64,000 nt of DNA, taken from the NCBI RefSeq assembly GCF_002088975.1, contig NZ_NCST01000116.1, forward strand, positions 186,001 to 250,000. The letters are read 5' to 3'. Shown one piece after another: positions 60,894 through 64,000 of the stretch. The notes under the pieces were generated by a model, which was not told the DNA's origin, ran no database searches, and saw only the letters and a program-made list of their open reading frames with translations. The DNA comes from Henriciella aquimarina. Lineage in GTDB: Bacteria; Pseudomonadota; Alphaproteobacteria; Caulobacterales; Hyphomonadaceae. The first letter of the stretch is position 1. The number at the start of each line of letters is the position of its first letter. The position numbers were made by a program, and so were the translations under genes.

Positions 60894-61010
60894 ATGGGTA
60901 TTCAACTGACACAGCTCCTCGCGAAGGGATTCAGCCTCGCCGTGCTCGGCTTTCTCGCCGCGGTCACGCTGATCATGGCCTTCGCGCCGGCTGGCTCGAT
61001 CTATAACTAG
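60894..61010 (+). CDS. Small single-helix membrane protein
   Basis: 38 residues. A clear ribosome site (GCAGGAAG) precedes ATG 60894. The protein opens GIQLTQLLAKGFSLAVLGFL, has one membrane helix (about 13-33) and ends PAGSIYN. It is not recognised and is too short for confident homology by eye. It lies 166 bases after the LytTR gene. Confidence 0.5.
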   Translation: MGIQLTQLLAKGFSLAVLGFLAAVTLIMAFAPAGSIYN

Positions 61011-61214
61011 ATCCGCCTGAGCGGCTGGGGCTCCGGACTTTCCGACAATTCAAGCTTGAGGCGTATGCCCTCTCGAAAAAGGGGGGGGAATATATAACCG
61101 CGCGCCCAATGAATGGCCCGAGGATCGTGGTTACGCTCTGCCGATATCGACCGTGATGCCTGATCCGCTACTGGTATAAACAGAGGTGTGGGGCTACTCC
61201 GCAGGCACAGCCTT

Positions 61215-61505
61215 CTATTGGCTCTTGCCGGCTGTCTGTACCTCACCAGCCCGGAGAGCGGCTTCAAAAGCGGCTTGTCGCATCTCCTGCACGATGACAC
61301 CAAGAACAATCATCAGGACGCTGATATTAATCATCACACCGCCAGCAACAACCGCCGGGAACCCCGCCGGTTCACCTGAATTCATCCCTAGGCCGCCGAT
61401 AAAGGTGCTGCCGACACCCATAGCCAAGAGCAACAGCCCCATATCCTTGATGCCAGATTTGCTGGCTTCTGGCATGTTCGGCCGTTTCCATACGGTCTTT
61501 GTCAT
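61215..61505 (-). CDS. Small membrane protein, hypothetical
   Basis: 96 residues. The N-terminus is basic and polar, two membrane helices (about 22-42 and 50-72) follow, and the C-terminal tail is charged (VQEMRQAAFEAALRAGEVQT). A GGGGAAG site sits just before ATG 61505. It is not recognised. Codon use here is visibly less GC-rich than in neighbours, which hints at acquisition. The 205-base gap downstream contains an A5-G8 run. Confidence 0.6.
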   Translation of the reverse strand: MTKTVWKRPNMPEASKSGIKDMGLLLLAMGVGSTFIGGLGMNSGEPAGFPAVVAGGVMINISVLMIVLGVIVQEMRQAAFEAALRAGEVQTAGKSQ

Positions 61506-61521
61506 GACTTCCCCTTTGGTT

Positions 61522-61546
61522 GCGTCGCGCCACTACAGCGCGACGC
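61522..61546 (-). terminator. Hairpin after the fol operon
   Basis: GCGTCGCGC (61522-61530) pairs exactly with GCGCGACGC (61538-61546). No clear T-run follows on the minus strand. It lies 50 bases after the folK stop and is a probable terminator or boundary. Confidence 0.4.
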
Positions 61547-61595
61547 TTTGGCGTGTCAAACGGCCTGGACGATATTTTGCGAGTCGCTGGGAGGC

Positions 61596-62081
61596 CTAGG
61601 CCATTTTCACGATGCGGGCGGTTTCTTCTCCCGCAAGGGCATCGAGATGCACACGCACGCTCTTGCCCCCAATCTCCAGCGCCGGCGCGATCTCGGCCAG
61701 CGGGACCAGTACGAAGGCCCGCTCGGTCATGCGCGGATGCGGCAGGGTGAGCGCCCCGCTGTCACGGGTCTCACCGGCCATCCAGAGAAGATCGATATCG
61801 ATCAGCCGCGGGCCCCAGCGCACCGCCTCTTCGCGGCCAAGCGCCTTTTCGAGGTCCTTGCAGGCCGTCAGCAGCGCTTCCGGCGACAGGTCCGTCGCCA
61901 CCAGCGCGCAGGCATTCACGAAATCCGGCTGGTCCTCCACGCCCCAGGGCGGCGTGCGCCAGAAGGAGGAGGTCCGCGTGATGGACACGCCGCGCATCTC
62001 ATCCAGCACGGCCATGGCGTGCGCGATCATCGCCCGGCTGTCGCCGAGATTGGACCCGAAGGCGAGTGCTGCTTCAGCCAT
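61596..62081 (-). CDS. folK: 2-amino-4-hydroxy-6-hydroxymethyldihydropteridine diphosphokinase
   Basis: 161 residues. LAFGSNLGDSRAMIAHAMAV opens the fold. The active-site signature is VRWGPRLIDIDLLWMAG, followed by LTLPHPRMTERAFVLVPLAE. It phosphorylates the pterin before FolP. Its start overlaps folB by eight bases, giving a folP-folB-folK chain. Confidence 0.93.
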   Translation of the reverse strand: MAEAALAFGSNLGDSRAMIAHAMAVLDEMRGVSITRTSSFWRTPPWGVEDQPDFVNACALVATDLSPEALLTACKDLEKALGREEAVRWGPRLIDIDLLWMAGETRDSGALTLPHPRMTERAFVLVPLAEIAPALEIGGKSVRVHLDALAGEETARIVKMA

Positions 62082-62445
62082 CGCGTTCAAGGGTGATCTC
62101 GACCCCGACATCGTCGAAGAAATGGCGGACCGGCGCGTTCGGCTTGCGGATGCGCACCCGCACGCTTTTGACCAGCGGGAAAGTCTCCAGCACGCCATGA
62201 CCGATGCGTTCCGCCAGCGTCTCGACAAGGTTGAACGGGCCGCTCACCGAGATGTCATGCGCCAGGTCGCAGAGCTTCCCATAATCGACCGCATCGCCCA
62301 TCGTATCCGAGGGCGCCTCGGTGCGCGCGACAAGGCATTCGATGTCGGCATAGAATTTCTGCCCCAGCGTCTTTTCCGCCGGGATCAGGCCGTGAAAGCC
62401 GTGAATGGCCAGGTTGGAGACGAAAACCCGTTCAGTCCGCCGCAT
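62074..62445 (-). CDS. folB: Dihydroneopterin aldolase
   Basis: 123 residues, tunnelling fold. It begins RVFVSNLAIHGFHGLIPAEK, has VDYGKLCDLAHDIS, and the catalytic-loop region NLVETLAERIGHGVLETFP. It converts dihydroneopterin to the hydroxymethyl pterin. Its start overlaps the folP end by 14 bases. Confidence 0.92.
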   Translation of the reverse strand: MRRTERVFVSNLAIHGFHGLIPAEKTLGQKFYADIECLVARTEAPSDTMGDAVDYGKLCDLAHDISVSGPFNLVETLAERIGHGVLETFPLVKSVRVRIRKPNAPVRHFFDDVGVEITLERDG

Positions 62446-63265
62446 AGTCGATTGCCTCCCACATGGAGATTGCCTGTTTGTGTTCGGCCACATCGTGGAC
62501 GCGCAGCATGTGCGCGCCCCGCCTGACACTGTCGAGCCCGGCCGCCAGCGTGCCGATCAGCCGGTCCTCGACCTTGTTGTCGTAAAGCTTGCCGATGAAG
62601 GACTTGCGCGACACGCCGATCAGGACCGGGCATTCGAACTGGACGAGCGCGGGCACATGGCCGAGCACGGTGAAATTCTGCTCATAGGTTTTCCCGAAAC
62701 CGACACCCGGATCGAGGATGACATGTTCCGGCGGCAGCGAGGCAGCCGCGCATTGCTGCAGCGCCGCCTCGAAGAAGAGCAGCATGTCCCTGGCCGCGTC
62801 GATGCTGCCATCGGCGGCTCCGCGATTATAGGTGATGACCAGGGCCGACCCGGTCTCGGCGGCGGCGTGGACCATGTCCGGATCCGACAGGCCGGACACA
62901 TCGTTCAGGATCACCGCGCCAGCCTTCGCCGCCGCGCGCGCGACACTCGCCTTGTAGGTGTCGATGGAGACCGGGGCGCGGTCATGCCCGCTAACGGCCT
63001 CGACCACCGGGATGGTGCGGGCCAGTTCCTCTTCCGCGCTGACCGGGGTCGCGCCGGGCCGGGTCGATTCCCCGCCAATGTCGATGATGTCGGCGCCCTG
63101 GCTCGTCATCAGGCAGGCATGCGCGATGGCGTCCGCGACGCCGTCATGCTCACCCCCATCGGAGAAGCTGTCCGGGGTGACGTTCAGGATGCCCATGATC
63201 AGCGTGCGCTTGCGCGCCTCGGCCATCACCCAGTCCCGCAGTTTCGCGTGGTCGGCCTCCATCAT
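62432..63265 (-). CDS. folP: Dihydropteroate synthase
   Basis: 277 residues, TIM-barrel. The family signatures are IMGILNVTPDSFSDGG and ADIIDIGGESTRPGA, with VSIDTYKASVARAAAKAG and ILDPGVGFGKTYEQN. It joins pterin pyrophosphate to p-aminobenzoate and is the target of sulfonamides. The start overlaps the stop of the upstream trmH-type gene by four bases. Confidence 0.96.
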   Translation of the reverse strand: MMEADHAKLRDWVMAEARKRTLIMGILNVTPDSFSDGGEHDGVADAIAHACLMTSQGADIIDIGGESTRPGATPVSAEEELARTIPVVEAVSGHDRAPVSIDTYKASVARAAAKAGAVILNDVSGLSDPDMVHAAAETGSALVITYNRGAADGSIDAARDMLLFFEAALQQCAAASLPPEHVILDPGVGFGKTYEQNFTVLGHVPALVQFECPVLIGVSRKSFIGKLYDNKVEDRLIGTLAAGLDSVRRGAHMLRVHDVAEHKQAISMWEAIDYAAD

Positions 63266-63756
63266 CGGCTGGTCTCCATTTTCGGCCCGCCGGGCATCAC
63301 AGGGCGGTCGCGGAAGCTGCCCATGGAGCGCACCCGGTCATACATGACCAGCGCCCCGGCGAGGCTGACATTGATGCAGAACTTCGTCGGGATCTTCACG
63401 ACATGGTCGCACCTGGCCAGCATCTCCGGCGTCAGGTCGCCGCGCTCGCGGCCCAGCACATAGGCGGCCGCCTTGGGGTGCCTGAACTCGGGCAGCTCGA
63501 CCGCATCATCGGTCAGCTCGACGCCGACCAGCTGGCAGCCCTTGGGCAGCGCCATGTCGCCAATCGTCTCCCACTGATAATAGGGCACGCTCTCGAACGT
63601 CTTGGAGGTGTCGGCCTTGTAGGCGAGCTTCACCCGGTCGGCCGCCTTCACCGAAAAGACGAAGCTTGCCCCGAAGGCGTTCGCCGTGCGCATCAGCGCG
63701 CCAAGGTTCATCGGCTTGGAAATGCCTTCCGCCCCGATCGCGAAATAGCCGCGCAT
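63262..63756 (-). CDS. TrmH/SpoU family RNA methyltransferase
   Basis: 164 residues, a compact SPOUT enzyme without the usual N-terminal RNA-binding domain. Motif 1 is MNLGALMRTANAFGASFVF, motif 2 AYVLGRERGDLTPEML, and motif 3 FCINVSLAGALVMYDR, which forms the trefoil knot and SAM site. It probably methylates a ribose 2'-OH in tRNA or rRNA; the target is not known. It is coupled to folP. Confidence 0.88.
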   Translation of the reverse strand: MRGYFAIGAEGISKPMNLGALMRTANAFGASFVFSVKAADRVKLAYKADTSKTFESVPYYQWETIGDMALPKGCQLVGVELTDDAVELPEFRHPKAAAYVLGRERGDLTPEMLARCDHVVKIPTKFCINVSLAGALVMYDRVRSMGSFRDRPVMPGGPKMETSR

Positions 63757-64000
63757 CTAGAGAAGCCCCACTGTCAGCCGCCACATCAGGGCGATCACCA
63801 CGATCAGCGCCGGTGCGATCAGCGTCGCCTTGCGCGCGCGCTTGATATGGTCGATCGCGCGGGGATATTCCGCCGCCAGCCACTTGGCCGCATCGCCGAC
63901 ATCGTCGCCCGCTTCCAGCTGGTCCGGCCCGTTCACCGCGGCGACCACCGCAAACCTTGCCGGGCCGTCCTCCAGGTCGGGGAACTTCTCCCTCGCCGCG
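63757..64000 (-). CDS. Unrecognised membrane protein, C-terminal part
   Basis: The gene runs off the right edge; only the last 80 or so residues are seen. The open frame continues through 64000 with no start in the window. The C-terminus has a membrane helix (KKATLIAPALIVVIALMWRL-like stretch at the end) after a polar segment rich in Asp and Ala. No family is recognised. Its stop adjoins the start of the trmH-type gene. Confidence 0.65.
   Translation of the reverse strand, partial: AAREKFPDLEDGPARFAVVAAVNGPDQLEAGDDVGDAAKWLAAEYPRAIDHIKRARKATLIAPALIVVIALMWRLTVGLL

Overview
The window is a GC-rich, densely packed stretch of a chromosome from an alphaproteobacterium. It is most likely a Caulobacterales/Hyphomonadaceae-type organism (Hyphomonas, Henriciella or Hirschia kind); that placement is inference from gene content. 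Supporting content includes the start of an RcdA/DUF1465 gene, a DUF1013/TrcR cell-cycle regulator, DUF1192 and DUF1178 proteins, an alphaproteobacterial aa3 oxidase subunit IV, an L31 without zinc cysteines, ZapE, and two EcfG-type general-stress promoters. I see no rRNA, tRNA, CRISPR array, insertion sequence or prophage. No gene-free gap reaches 300 bases.

Layout. 1-5.3 kb: rcdA (partial), DUF1192, quinone oxidoreductase, trcR, a methyltransferase divergent from comF, grxC, DUF1178, oxidase subunit IV. 5.3-16.1 kb: epoxide hydrolase; the minus-strand chain PPIase-argJ-mutT-flp; secA; an acyltransferase; a receiver-like protein with Glu at the phospho-acceptor site; rhomboid protease; zapE; rpmE. 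16.2-21.7 kb: ABC exporter, efp-suhB, two DUF4282 genes, thiE, GST. 21.8-29.8 kb: sugar-phosphate metabolism (class I fba, pgk, gap, tkt), interrupted by a LuxR solo, purT and an ABA4-like membrane gene. 29.9-33.3 kb: DUF4164-zapA-glycosyltransferase facing gpmA-purU-deaminase. PurU can supply the formate that PurT uses.

33.4-42.9 kb: an unknown protein, AGE epimerase, a membrane-anchored protein-kdsD-exported protein run, then the envelope/RNA set envC-like, ctpA, polysaccharide deacetylase, rppH, and a hydrolase. 42.9-47.9 kb: hpt and a zinc-ribbon protein opposite ftsE-ftsX-plsC-DNA glycosylase, then an HNH endonuclease. 48.0-49.0 kb: two small exported proteins with near-identical signal peptides, each behind a GGAAC-N17-CGTT promoter. 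49.1-56.5 kb: a TCA operon sucC-(lipoprotein)-sucD-odhA-odhB, with an unknown lipoprotein between the two succinyl-CoA ligase genes and two lipoyl domains in OdhB. 56.6-64 kb: MFS transporter, PhoD-like phosphatase, DUF2306, LytTR membrane regulator, two small membrane proteins, folK-folB-folP-trmH, and a partial membrane protein.

Most of the window is housekeeping. The least explained items are the stress-promoter pair with its very acidic exported protein, a perfect 12-bp inverted repeat burying the rhomboid start codon, the lipoprotein inside sucCD, a lux-box-like site before the LuxR solo, and two perfect 12-bp palindromes before fba and gpmA. I could not run searches, so family assignments rest on motifs read by eye.
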